Source: JAJXZP01 sp963787185 (lineage in GTDB: Bacteria > Spirochaetota > Spirochaetia > Treponematales > Rectinemataceae). From it: DNA of 64,000 bases. The DNA is taken from NCBI GenBank assembly GCA_963787185.1, contig CAWBCC010000012.1, positions 496,001-560,000 on the forward strand, in the 5' to 3' direction. This document shows positions 33,846 through 42,824 of the stretch, piece by piece (position 1 is the stretch's first letter; each line of letters begins with the position of its first letter). A program made the translations under genes and the position numbers. The notes under the pieces are model-generated. The model was not told where the DNA came from. It did no database searches and saw nothing but the letters and a program-made list of their open reading frames with translations.

Positions 33846-36287
33846 TTACCAATCGAAGAGAAACTTCGCCACTTCCTTTTCGATCGTCTTCAAACTCTCG
33901 GTCACGAGCCGGCACTCGGGCAGGCTCTGCACGAAGAGGTTGCCGTAGCGCTTGGTCACGAGCCGCGAATCGAGGATGACCACGACGCCGCGGTCGTTCG
34001 AGTGGCGTATGAGCCGGCCGAATCCCTGCTTGAGGCGTATGACGGCCTCGGGAAGGGAAATTTCCATGAAGGCGTTGCCGCCGCGCTTTTCGACCGCCTC
34101 GCTGCGGGCCATCTGCACGGGGTCGGTGGGCACCTGGAAGGGCAGCTTGCAGATCACGACGAGCTGGAGCGTCTCGCCGGGCGCGTCGACTCCCTCCCAG
34201 AAGGAGGCGGTCGCGAAGAGCACGGACGAGAGGTCCGACTTGAAGGTGTCGAGGAGCTTGGAGCGCTCGGCCTCGCCCTGCTTGAGCACGGTGATGTCGA
34301 GCTCGGCCATGCGCGGCCTCGCGGCTTCGCAGGCGCTCTTCATGGCCTCGTAGGAGGTGAAAAGCACGAGGGCGTGTCCCCGCGAGGCTTCGAGGAGGCG
34401 CGGCACGGCGCGGTCGATGTACTCCCTGTAGGCGGGGGTCTCGGGCGAGGGGGCTCCCGTGTCGACGGCGAGGAGGGCGTTCGTCCTGAAAGGGAAGGGC
34501 GAGGGGTAGACGGCCGTCTCCACCGGCACTGCCGAACGGAGAAGGCCTACCCTGCCTTTCCAAAAGTCGAAGGACTCTCCGACCGAGAGGGTGGCCGAAG
34601 TGCAGATCACCGAACGGAATTTGGAGAAGACAGCCTCGTCCATCATGCCGGTGATGTCGAGCGGCGTCTCGATGTAGCGCAGGTAAGTCTCTCCCAGGCT
34701 CGTCCTGTCCTTCTCGATCCAGAATACGGTTTCGGGACTCTCGCCGAAGTCCTTGAATGCCGCGCAGAATGAAGCCGAATCGCCGAGCCAGCGCAGGAAG
34801 CTCCGGGCCTCATAGACGGCGCGTTCCTGCGCGAGCTCGTCGGGAGCCTCGTCGAGAGCCTCTCGCAGTATCTCGGCGCAGGCTACGAAACGGCGCTCCA
34901 GCTCGGCCATCGGCCGCAGGACGGATTCTTCCAGCGTGGCCGAGCGCTCGAGGAGACGATAGCTCCGCTCCTTCTCGGCGAATACGAGCGCGGCTCTCAT
35001 GTCGAGTTTGTCCATCGCGTCGCGCGCCGCGGATACTGCGTTCGGCAAGGCATCGAGTTTGTACTGCGGGAAGCCGCGCAGATCGATGAGCCGCGGCATT
35101 ATGCCGAAGTTTCTGTTTCCCCGCCGCCGGCCCAGGCGCGAAAGCCGCTTGTTGACCGAGAAGCGCGTGAGCTCTTCGGAGAAGAAGCTCGTCGCGCTCG
35201 ATTCTATCGCGTGCGCCTCGTCGAGGATGAGGACGCGGAAGGAGGGGAGGACCACGGTGTTTTCGTAGCCCGCGCCGTTCATGCGCGCGGCGAGATCGGA
35301 AAAGAGGATGTGGTGGTTGGCCACGATCACCTGAGCGTCGGCCGCCTCGCGCCTGACGCGGAGCACGAAGCAGCCCTCGCGTTCGGAGCAGCGCAGGCCG
35401 AGGCATGCGTCCGATTCCGAGCAGACGCGCGACCAGAGACTTTCCTCGGGCCAGAACGAGAGATCGGCGCGGTCTCCCGTGGCGGTGGTTTCGGCCCAGG
35501 CGGCGATGCGGCGCAGGGGATGGTCGTCGCCCGCGAGCAGGCCTTCTTCGTCGAGTGCCTCGCGGAGCCTGTTTCTGCAGAGATAGTTGCCCCTGCCCTT
35601 GACGAGGACGGCCTTGGTTTTCTTGCGGAAAAGCTTCTGGACTACGGGTATGTCCTTGTCGACGAGCTGGCGCTGGAGGTTGATAGTCGCCGTGGACACG
35701 ACGACCCTCTCCTCGTTGCGGATGGCCCAGGCGAAGGCGGGGACGAGGTAGGCGAAGGACTTGCCGACGCCCGTGCCCGCCTCGGCGGCGAGCACCTGTC
35801 CCACGTTGAGGGATGTCGTCACGTCGCGGGCGAGTCGCACCTGGCTGCGCCTCGGTTCGTAGTTGGCGATGAGCGTGGAAAGCTTGCCTCCTTCTTCGAG
35901 GACGCCGGCGATCTCGTCTTCGTCGAGCTCGACGTAGGCTCGTCTGCGCGCCGGCTCCGCGACGACATGGACGCGCCCGACTGCGTTGTCGACGATGTAC
36001 GAACCCACGCCCGCGGAACCAGCTTCGGCGGCCACGTCGACGTCTGCCTCGCTCGGCCTGAGCGAACCCGAGGGATGGTTGTGGATTATGACATCGCCGC
36101 GCTCGAGAAAAGCGGCCAGGGCCGGCACCGCGCTCTTCGATCCGCGGGCCACGACGAGGATCTCGCCGATCCTGCCTTCCGCGTCGAGCCTGCCCGCGGC
36201 GAATACTTCGTTGCCTCCGGCCTCCGCGATTTCTTCGCGAAGCCGGAGAACCGCTTCGGGGCTGAAGCGCTCGGAAACTTCCGTCAC
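33846..36287 (-). CDS. JAMM (RadC-like) domain fused to DinG-type Fe-S helicase
   Basis: 813 aa from a GTG at 36287. Residues 1-105 form a RadC/MPN-type domain with a complete JAMM motif: E27, then H69-N-H71-PSG...P78-S79-x-x-D82. The remainder is an XPD/DinG superfamily 2 helicase: Walker A GTGVGKS (171-177), four cysteines C289, C295, C300 and C306 fitting a 4Fe-4S cluster, DEAH (356-359), and the C-terminal GFGRLIRHSNDRGVVVILDSR motif VI. It would unwind damaged or structured DNA (R-loops, replication forks). The fused metallopeptidase-like domain has no known role here. The C-terminus is normal for DinG (KFLFDW). Confidence 0.93.
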   Translation of the reverse strand: MTEVSERFSPEAVLRLREEIAEAGGNEVFAAGRLDAEGRIGEILVVARGSKSAVPALAAFLERGDVIIHNHPSGSLRPSEADVDVAAEAGSAGVGSYIVDNAVGRVHVVAEPARRRAYVELDEDEIAGVLEEGGKLSTLIANYEPRRSQVRLARDVTTSLNVGQVLAAEAGTGVGKSFAYLVPAFAWAIRNEERVVVSTATINLQRQLVDKDIPVVQKLFRKKTKAVLVKGRGNYLCRNRLREALDEEGLLAGDDHPLRRIAAWAETTATGDRADLSFWPEESLWSRVCSESDACLGLRCSEREGCFVLRVRREAADAQVIVANHHILFSDLAARMNGAGYENTVVLPSFRVLILDEAHAIESSATSFFSEELTRFSVNKRLSRLGRRRGNRNFGIMPRLIDLRGFPQYKLDALPNAVSAARDAMDKLDMRAALVFAEKERSYRLLERSATLEESVLRPMAELERRFVACAEILREALDEAPDELAQERAVYEARSFLRWLGDSASFCAAFKDFGESPETVFWIEKDRTSLGETYLRYIETPLDITGMMDEAVFSKFRSVICTSATLSVGESFDFWKGRVGLLRSAVPVETAVYPSPFPFRTNALLAVDTGAPSPETPAYREYIDRAVPRLLEASRGHALVLFTSYEAMKSACEAARPRMAELDITVLKQGEAERSKLLDTFKSDLSSVLFATASFWEGVDAPGETLQLVVICKLPFQVPTDPVQMARSEAVEKRGGNAFMEISLPEAVIRLKQGFGRLIRHSNDRGVVVILDSRLVTKRYGNLFVQSLPECRLVTESLKTIEKEVAKFLFDW

Positions 36288-36306
36288 GATGTCTCGGCGG
36301 CCGCGA

Positions 36307-38181
36307 TCATGGCTTCGGAGAGGACTCTTCCACCCGGAACTTCGCGATGAGATCGCCGAGGTGCCGAATCGACTTGGAGTTGCGTCCGCCCGCTTCGGAG
36401 ATGGCCTGGGCTGCCTTGTATATCTCGGTGATGCCTATCGTCACTTCCTCCATACCGTTTTTCGTATCCGCGGAAATGCCGGATACGCGCTCCATGGCCT
36501 CGCTGATCGAGCCTATCCTCGAATTCATGTCTCGGGACGAGCTGCGGACCTCTTCGGTCGTCGCTATGAGCGAGCCGAGGGCTTCCAATATCTGCTGCGC
36601 GCCGATGGAGAGCTCGCTCGTCGCACTCTTCATCTCGGACATGGAGAAGGCGACGCTCTTGATCTGCTCGACGATACGGCTGAACACGGCGCCGGTTTTG
36701 GAGGTGCTCGCCTCGGATACCTTGATGAATTCGGTGACCTCGCCGAGCGACTCGGCGACGGCTTTGGCGCTCTCCGAGCTGGATTCCGCGAGATTGCGAA
36801 TCTCGTCGGCCACGACGGCGAAACCCTTGCCGAAGTCGCCGGCGTGGGCCGCCTCTATGGCAGCGTTCATGGCGAGGAGGTTCGTCTTGTCGGCGATGTC
36901 CTGGATGATCTGGATCATCTCCATGATGACGCTCGCGGAGTCGGCCACCTTCTTTATGCCTCGCTCGGTCTCCTCCATCTCGGCTTGTCCGTCCTGGGCC
37001 GAGGATTCCAGCTCGTTCGCGATCCGGAGCTTTTCCTCGGCCGCCTGGGCGATGTTCCCGATCGAGGCGCTCATCTCCTCGATGCTCGCGCTCGATTCGT
37101 TGATGGCTGAGGCTTGATCCTGGATGAGCTGCGTCAGGCGGCTGATGAAGTCTTTGACCTCGCTCGCCGAATGGGCGCTGGAGGATACCTCGGTGTCGAG
37201 GCGGACGATCTTGTCCTTCATGCCCTCGGTATTCGCGCGAATCTCGTGCAGGCTGGCCGCCGTCTGCTCGGAACTGGCCGCGAGTTCCTGGGAGACTTCG
37301 TTGGTCCCCTCGGTGACGTTCTTGACCTCGTGAACCATGCTCTCGAGCGTTCCGATGAAGTCGTTGAAGAACGTTCCGACCCGTCCGACCTCGTCGCGCC
37401 GGCCCGCTGCGGCGCGGACCGTGAGATCTCCCGTAGAAGCCTGCTGAAAGGCCCGCACATAGGCGGCGAGCGGCCGCAGCACGAGGCGGATGAGGAATAT
37501 CAGACCCACGCCCAGGATGAGCATGAGAACCCCCGTGAAGACGACTATGTTTACGGTGGCCGCGGCCTGGGTGCGCTTGGCTTCGGAGAGGGAAGAGATG
37601 ATTTCGAAGGCCCCGTGGACCTCCCCGACCTTCCAGCCCTCTCGTATGCCGCCGACGGGGTCCACGGAGCCGGCCGGATCACCGTGGCAGAGCAGGCATT
37701 CCTCGGTGAGTCTGATGGGTCGAAAGTACCGTATCCTGTCGGGCTCCCTGTAGACGTATTCCGGTATCTTGCCCGTTTCGAGCTTGTGTAGCACGTCGAT
37801 CTCTATGCCTTTGGGTTCGTTCGCCAGATTGCGCGGCTGAAACTTGGGTACGCGGAACGTATAGTTTCCCGTCTGGGCGTTGGCCGAAGCCACTTCTATC
37901 GCCGTGATGACGGGTACTGCCTGGAGAAGCTTCGCCCTGTCTCCCTGGGCCGCCAGAACCGAGAGATCGGTAATGACCCCGGATTGGAGCCTTTCGGCCA
38001 TGGCGTTTCGCACGGCCTCCGCCGAGAGGACGACGGCCCTGCTTTGTTCGAGGATGGCGAACTCGGCTTGCTTGGTGACGTCGGTGATATACAGGCGCGC
38101 AATGAAGAAATTGACGATAAGGATGCTGCCGAGGGTGATGACGAGCACCTTGACCTTCAGGCTGACGTCGCGGATACGCAC
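36307..38181 (-). CDS. Methyl-accepting chemotaxis protein with periplasmic haem-c sensor
   Basis: 624 aa from a GTG with AAGGAG 8 nt upstream. TM1 is about residues 9-29. The periplasmic sensor (about 30-205) resembles the Tll0287/DUF3365 fold and contains a covalent haem motif C162-L-L-C165-H166 (ECLLCHGDPAG). TM2 is about 207-232, followed by HAMP and a long methylation/signalling helix pair with the tip DIADKTNLLAMNAAIEAAHAG and DEIRNLAESSSESAKAVA. It probably senses redox state, O2 or NO, and feeds CheA/CheW. The spirochaete-type motility this implies is not otherwise encoded here. The DinG-like gene starts 20 bp downstream. Confidence 0.92.
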   Translation of the reverse strand: MRIRDVSLKVKVLVITLGSILIVNFFIARLYITDVTKQAEFAILEQSRAVVLSAEAVRNAMAERLQSGVITDLSVLAAQGDRAKLLQAVPVITAIEVASANAQTGNYTFRVPKFQPRNLANEPKGIEIDVLHKLETGKIPEYVYREPDRIRYFRPIRLTEECLLCHGDPAGSVDPVGGIREGWKVGEVHGAFEIISSLSEAKRTQAAATVNIVVFTGVLMLILGVGLIFLIRLVLRPLAAYVRAFQQASTGDLTVRAAAGRRDEVGRVGTFFNDFIGTLESMVHEVKNVTEGTNEVSQELAASSEQTAASLHEIRANTEGMKDKIVRLDTEVSSSAHSASEVKDFISRLTQLIQDQASAINESSASIEEMSASIGNIAQAAEEKLRIANELESSAQDGQAEMEETERGIKKVADSASVIMEMIQIIQDIADKTNLLAMNAAIEAAHAGDFGKGFAVVADEIRNLAESSSESAKAVAESLGEVTEFIKVSEASTSKTGAVFSRIVEQIKSVAFSMSEMKSATSELSIGAQQILEALGSLIATTEEVRSSSRDMNSRIGSISEAMERVSGISADTKNGMEEVTIGITEIYKAAQAISEAGGRNSKSIRHLGDLIAKFRVEESSPKP

Positions 38182-38420
38182 TGAGTCTGCTCCTTAAGAA
38201 GTCCAATGAGCCGATTTCAAGATCATGGCGCGGACGATCGCCCTGCTTCGCTCGTTTTCGCGCTTTTTCAGTATAAACGGAGCGCGACGGGTGCTTCAAG
38301 CTTGCGGTCGAGAAGGTCGAAGTTCCGGCGCCGAATGGAAATGCAGTCCTTGCGGCCTTCCAGGCCGGTCGTTTTCGTGTATAGACGAAATTGTCCCGGA
38401 CCGATATCTATATTTAGGAT

Positions 38421-41384
38421 ATGACCGTCGGTCAGAAAGCTAGTCTCAGCCTCCTCATCGCCGTGCTTCTCTTCGCGGCCCTGACCATAGCGGCTTTCTC
38501 CGGCCTTTTCAGTCTGGTCGAATCGGATTTCTTCAGTCCCTCCCTATCCCGCGGCTTCGAATCGGCCCTGGCCAAGATCGCCGATGCCGCCAGGACCTAC
38601 CACGAATCCAACATCGCCGAGTTTCGAGCCCTCCTCGACCAGGGCGCGATGAAACGGAGCTTCCTGCCCAATTCCAGTGCCGAGGATTCGCAGAACCGCG
38701 CCTTCGCATTCGGCAGGCTGCAGGAAGACATCCCCGGGCTTTCGGGTTTGAGAATCGTGGACTCGGGCGGCCGCCGCATCCAATTCAGCAGCATTCCGGG
38801 CGACGTCATCAAGAGAAACGGCCTGGAGTTCGTCTACCGGAATTACGGAGATCCCGGAGAGACGCTCTTCGCGACGGTTGCCGCGGCTCAAGGCGCCGCG
38901 CCCTCCATACTCATCGATGCGGCCGCCGACCGTTTCGTCTATTCCCTGCCCTTCGTCGACGACTTCGGCGACTACCGCGGCACCGCGTTGTTCTATGTCT
39001 CCATCGACGGTTTGGAATCCGTGCTCGTAAAGGCGGGTCTGGGCAGCGCGGGGGACGCGCCCTTCGCGGTCGGCGAGCGGGGCATCCTGCTGCGAGCGCC
39101 CATAGTCGGGCGCGACCTGATCGCGGCGCGAGTGAACGAGATCTGGGCGGGCGCGCCGGAGCAGCGACCGCTTTCGATGGCGGTCACCGGCTCGGGCGAC
39201 TCCTTCATGCTCTTCACCAAGAACGCGGGACCCGGGGGCTACCTCGGTTTCGTGGTGCCGTCGAGCGCATTCGTGCTGCCGGCGGCGATGAAATGGCTGC
39301 TTTTGGCCTCGTTCTTCGTGACTGCCTACCTATTGGCCTTCCTCCTCCTCAATCTGCGTCAGGACAGCATGGCGATCCTCTCTAACCGAATAAAGCGCTT
39401 CCAGATCACTCTGCTGGAAGAGTATGTCGACAACAAGTCCGATATCGATTTCGACCGTTGGCGGCGGGAACTGGAGGCGAGGCGATCGGAAGTGCACACT
39501 GCGATCCGCCGAAGCGTCGGGCGCCTCAGAACGAGTCGCAAGGCCGAGATCGACGAGCTCATCGACAAGAGCTGGGACGAAATTCTCAGGGTCCTCGGCG
39601 GCCGCGCGGAAGGCTCGTTCGGCAAAGCCGATGGCCTGGCTGGCGGACCGGAGAGCGGCGCCGGGCTCAAAGAGATCGAACGTCTCTTAGGCGAGGCGCT
39701 CAAGAGCGGCCGTTTCGTGATTCCTGCCGGGGCCCTGATCCAGTCCGCAGGCTCCGCTGCGATACCACAGGCCCCTCCCGCCGGGGCTGCTGAACCGCAG
39801 TTCGCCGAAGCGGCGCCGGTGGAGGCGGAGGCGGTAGAAGAGATCGAGGAAGCCGAGGCTGTAGAGGAAGCGGAGGCCGTAGAGGAAGCGGAGGCCGTAG
39901 AGGAAGCGGAGGCCGTAGAGGAAGCGGAAGCCGTGGAACCGCAGTTCGCCGAAGGCGAACCCGTCCAACCGATTTCCCCGCGGTCTGCGGCGCCGCCGGC
40001 GCCGCTGGAAGCGGAAGCCGGTGAGGAAGCGGAAGCCGTGGAACCGCAGTTCGCCGAAGGCGAACCCGTGCAACCGATTTCCCTGCGGTCTGCGCCGCCG
40101 CCGGCGCCGCTGGAAGCGGAAGCGATCGAGGAAGTCGAGGAAGCGGAGGCGGTAGAAGAAGCGGAAGCCGTAGAGGAAGCGGAAGCCGTCGAACCGCAGT
40201 TCGCTGAAGGCGAACCCGTCCAACCGATTTTCCCGCGGTCTGCGGCGCCGCTGGAAGCTGTCCCCGAGCTTATCCTCACAGAAGAGGAAGAATCGCATTT
40301 CCTCGGGGAGTTGCCCGAATGGCTACGCCCCTCGAGTGTCGCGGGCGGCTCCATTTCGGTCGGTGCAGCGCCGGAGGCTAGGGCCACGGAAGCCGAGTTC
40401 GAGGAGCTGGAGACAGTGGACGAGGCCGAATCCCTCGTCGAATCTACGGATGCGGAATTCCCTTCGGCCTCGGCCCGGGCCTACGAGCTGGCAAGCGATC
40501 TGGACGAGGACATTCCGGTCATTCCGGAATCCTCCGGCCTCGAGCTCGCCGATGAGGCGGACATCACCGATATCATAGGTTTCATAGACATCGATGACGC
40601 GGGGCGGCTGGAGGATCTCGATACCATAGACGAGGATTTCGGCCTGGGCGGCCAGTCGAACCAGGGTCTCCCGCGTTCGATCCAGCCTGAGCTGATACTC
40701 GACGCCGCGGAGGAGGGATTCGACGATTCGGATCTCGAGCCGGTCGAGGAAGAGGAATTCCAGCTTCAGCTTTCACCGATCGACCTATCTTCCCTCGAGC
40801 AGTGGGAAAGCGGCCCCGCGGGCGCGGCCGAGGCGGATGCGACACGTTCGGATTTCGAAGCCCCTGTCGCGGCGGTCGACTATGCGGCCTCCTCCGAGGA
40901 GGAGGAGACAGAGAAACCCTGGCGCGTAGCGCATTCGGCTGCCATCGACGCCGCGGCCGAATCGGACGACTCGGTGCTCGTCGGGGACGAGATACCCATG
41001 CTTTCCGAACGGATGCGCGAGCTCCTCGAGATGCTGCCGGCGGTCGAAAGCGAAGATGCAGGTCCATGGGAGCTGGGGGATTATCTGGGCCCCGCCCTGC
41101 CGTATTATCCGGCCCGCAGATTCGAAGCGGTCGCCCAGGCCGCCACCGAAGAGTTGCCGGTGGTCGGAGAGGGCGAGCCCTGGCAGGAGGCGGAGTACCT
41201 CGGGGAATTCGACGCCGAAGCTCCGCATGAGGATGTCTCGGGAGCCGGCCAAGACCAAGACGAGGGCCCCATCCTCTACAAGGGCGGAATTTTCCAGATC
41301 AATCCCGGCTATCGCGTCGGAGACAGAGAGCTCGACCTGAATCTTCGGGATCTCGTGGATTCGGTGCTGGGTGGGGGAGAATAG
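38421..41384 (+). CDS. 987-aa membrane protein with periplasmic sensor-like domain and acidic repeats
   Basis: TM1 at about 7-29 and TM2 at about 293-317 enclose a periplasmic region of about 260 residues that looks Cache-like (RIVDSGGRRIQFSSIPGDV; SLPFVDDFGDYRGTALFYVSIDG). After TM2 the protein is cytoplasmic: a basic helical stretch (320-395), then a very acidic Glu/Ala/Pro repeat zone (about 470-615), then a long acidic segment with recurring W-E-L-G-x-Y/L motifs (GPWELGDYLGPALPYYPARR; GEPWQEAEYLGEF). It ends GGIFQINPGYRVG. No kinase or cyclase domain is seen. Large proteins of this type occur in spirochaetes, but function is unknown; the acidic tail suggests a scaffold. Confidence 0.8.
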   Translation: MTVGQKASLSLLIAVLLFAALTIAAFSGLFSLVESDFFSPSLSRGFESALAKIADAARTYHESNIAEFRALLDQGAMKRSFLPNSSAEDSQNRAFAFGRLQEDIPGLSGLRIVDSGGRRIQFSSIPGDVIKRNGLEFVYRNYGDPGETLFATVAAAQGAAPSILIDAAADRFVYSLPFVDDFGDYRGTALFYVSIDGLESVLVKAGLGSAGDAPFAVGERGILLRAPIVGRDLIAARVNEIWAGAPEQRPLSMAVTGSGDSFMLFTKNAGPGGYLGFVVPSSAFVLPAAMKWLLLASFFVTAYLLAFLLLNLRQDSMAILSNRIKRFQITLLEEYVDNKSDIDFDRWRRELEARRSEVHTAIRRSVGRLRTSRKAEIDELIDKSWDEILRVLGGRAEGSFGKADGLAGGPESGAGLKEIERLLGEALKSGRFVIPAGALIQSAGSAAIPQAPPAGAAEPQFAEAAPVEAEAVEEIEEAEAVEEAEAVEEAEAVEEAEAVEEAEAVEPQFAEGEPVQPISPRSAAPPAPLEAEAGEEAEAVEPQFAEGEPVQPISLRSAPPPAPLEAEAIEEVEEAEAVEEAEAVEEAEAVEPQFAEGEPVQPIFPRSAAPLEAVPELILTEEEESHFLGELPEWLRPSSVAGGSISVGAAPEARATEAEFEELETVDEAESLVESTDAEFPSASARAYELASDLDEDIPVIPESSGLELADEADITDIIGFIDIDDAGRLEDLDTIDEDFGLGGQSNQGLPRSIQPELILDAAEEGFDDSDLEPVEEEEFQLQLSPIDLSSLEQWESGPAGAAEADATRSDFEAPVAAVDYAASSEEEETEKPWRVAHSAAIDAAAESDDSVLVGDEIPMLSERMRELLEMLPAVESEDAGPWELGDYLGPALPYYPARRFEAVAQAATEELPVVGEGEPWQEAEYLGEFDAEAPHEDVSGAGQDQDEGPILYKGGIFQINPGYRVGDRELDLNLRDLVDSVLGGGE
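39855..40255. repeat. In-frame 18-bp tandem repeats and larger repeat blocks
   Basis: Four consecutive units of GAGGCCGTAGAGGAAGCG-type sequence (39855-39926) encode EAVEEA. Three larger blocks starting near 39930, 40035 and 40185 each encode VEPQFAEGEPVQPI followed by a Pro/Ala linker. All units keep the frame. The near identity of blocks suggests recent duplication. Confidence 0.93.
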
Positions 41385-41467
41385 AGTCGATGTCCAAACT
41401 AACCGCTTTTTGACATCGGCGCCGCTCTCTTGACGCCTCGAAGCGCCGCGTCTAGGGTATTCTTCGC

Positions 41468-41725
41468 ATGTTAGTCAACTCGCTGATTTCGGCCCTGGGG
41501 CGAATGGCCTCTTTCCTCGGCGCCGCGATTCTCCTACTGGGCGGCGGCGGGGCTCTGGTCTGGCCTCTCTGGTATCTGGCGACGAAGAGACGGGATGTCT
41601 TCAATCTCTCGGCGGCACTGCTCTGCGCGGGCCTGATCCTGTGCATCGTCGTGCGTGCGCTTGTCCGGAGGAATCATCGCAGGCGCATTCGGCGGGGCAG
41701 GGCTGCGTTCGACTCCGGGCGTTGA
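41468..41725 (+). CDS. 85-aa two-helix membrane protein
   Basis: ATG 41468. Two hydrophobic helices (MASFLGAAILLLGGGGALVWPLWYL and LSAALLCAGLILCIVVRAL) are joined by a basic loop, and the C-terminus is strongly basic (RRNHRRRIRRGRAAF). Arg-rich ends indicate positive-inside orientation. No family is recognised. It sits between two larger envelope-type genes on the same strand; the ribosome site is weak. Confidence 0.6.
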   Translation: MLVNSLISALGRMASFLGAAILLLGGGGALVWPLWYLATKRRDVFNLSAALLCAGLILCIVVRALVRRNHRRRIRRGRAAFDSGR

Positions 41726-41819
41726 ATGAACGAGGCTAATCCGGTATGATCCTCCACATTGTGGGAGCCGCGGATGACTGTATCCCGAATTCCGAGTCTC
41801 TCGTTGCCCGGGGGAATCG

Positions 41820-42824
41820 ATGAACCGCCCGCGTTCACTGCTCCTCGTCCTCGCCGCGGCCGGCATCCTCGCTCCGGTCTTCACGGGAAGTCTGCTTTCC
41901 GCCGACGAGCTCCGCACGATCATCGCTGGCACCGTCACCGTTTCCGCCGATGATCCGGACGGCACTCAGCTCACCATGGGGTACAACGATGCAGTCGCAG
42001 TTCTCCTCGCCAAGGATTCCGCCTTCGTCCAGGGATTCGAAATCGAGCTCAAGCTTCCTTCGGTGGCCATGAGAATGCCGGGCGGTTTCGCCTACGAGCT
42101 CTGGAGCGATATAAGCCCCCCTCCCGACAAGAAACGCTACGGCTATCACGGCGAGCGCATCATCACACTGCCCATCCCTCCGCACGCCGGCATCGTCCTC
42201 CAGATTCCCGTCCGCAAGGACTTCAGCATCCAACCCAGTCCCTATGCCACCCTCGTTCCCACGGTCGTCGAGGCCAAGGATTTTCCTTTCATCTTCAAGC
42301 TTCTCCCCGTGGCCAAAGGCTTCGGCTCCGAGATCGAATCCGCCCGATTCCACGTGCGCGTGCGGCCCATCTTGAGCAATGAGGGCGCCCTGAACCTCAA
42401 ACTTCGCTTTCCCGAAGGTTCGACCGATCGCGCCGTCACCGTGACGATCGACGACAATCGCGTGGATCCCGCCTCGCGCATCATCCTTCCCTACGGCGTG
42501 CATCGGCTCCAGGTCAGTTCGGAATCCTATCGCGACGAGAACCGTTCCTTCGTCATCGAGCAGGGACAGACGATGGACCTGGCCGTGGACCTGCGGGATA
42601 CGACCCCCATCGTCCTGATCGACGCGCCGGATTCCGCAGTCGTGACCATAGACGGCCAGAAGATCGATCACGTCGCCAAGCCCCAGATCACCCTCGAACC
42701 GGGCGATCATTCTGTCTCCTGCCGCATCGGCGACTATACCATCATTCGCAAATTCACCGCCTTCAGGGGTAAGTCCTACCGCCTCGTCCTAACCGTCGAT
42801 CTGATTATCCAGGAGAGCCAATGA
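41820..42824 (+). CDS. Secreted protein with PEGA-like C-terminal domain
   Basis: 334 aa from ATG 41820 after GGGGG. A signal peptide (about 1-28) is followed by an all-beta body. Near the C-terminus, VLIDAPDSAVVTIDGQKID and ITLEPGDHSVSCRIGDYTI match the PEGA pattern, a small surface or periplasmic beta domain. Roles of PEGA proteins vary and nothing more can be inferred. The stop overlaps the xth start by 4 bp, so the two are translationally coupled, although their functions seem unrelated. Confidence 0.72.
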   Translation: MNRPRSLLLVLAAAGILAPVFTGSLLSADELRTIIAGTVTVSADDPDGTQLTMGYNDAVAVLLAKDSAFVQGFEIELKLPSVAMRMPGGFAYELWSDISPPPDKKRYGYHGERIITLPIPPHAGIVLQIPVRKDFSIQPSPYATLVPTVVEAKDFPFIFKLLPVAKGFGSEIESARFHVRVRPILSNEGALNLKLRFPEGSTDRAVTVTIDDNRVDPASRIILPYGVHRLQVSSESYRDENRSFVIEQGQTMDLAVDLRDTTPIVLIDAPDSAVVTIDGQKIDHVAKPQITLEPGDHSVSCRIGDYTIIRKFTAFRGKSYRLVLTVDLIIQESQ

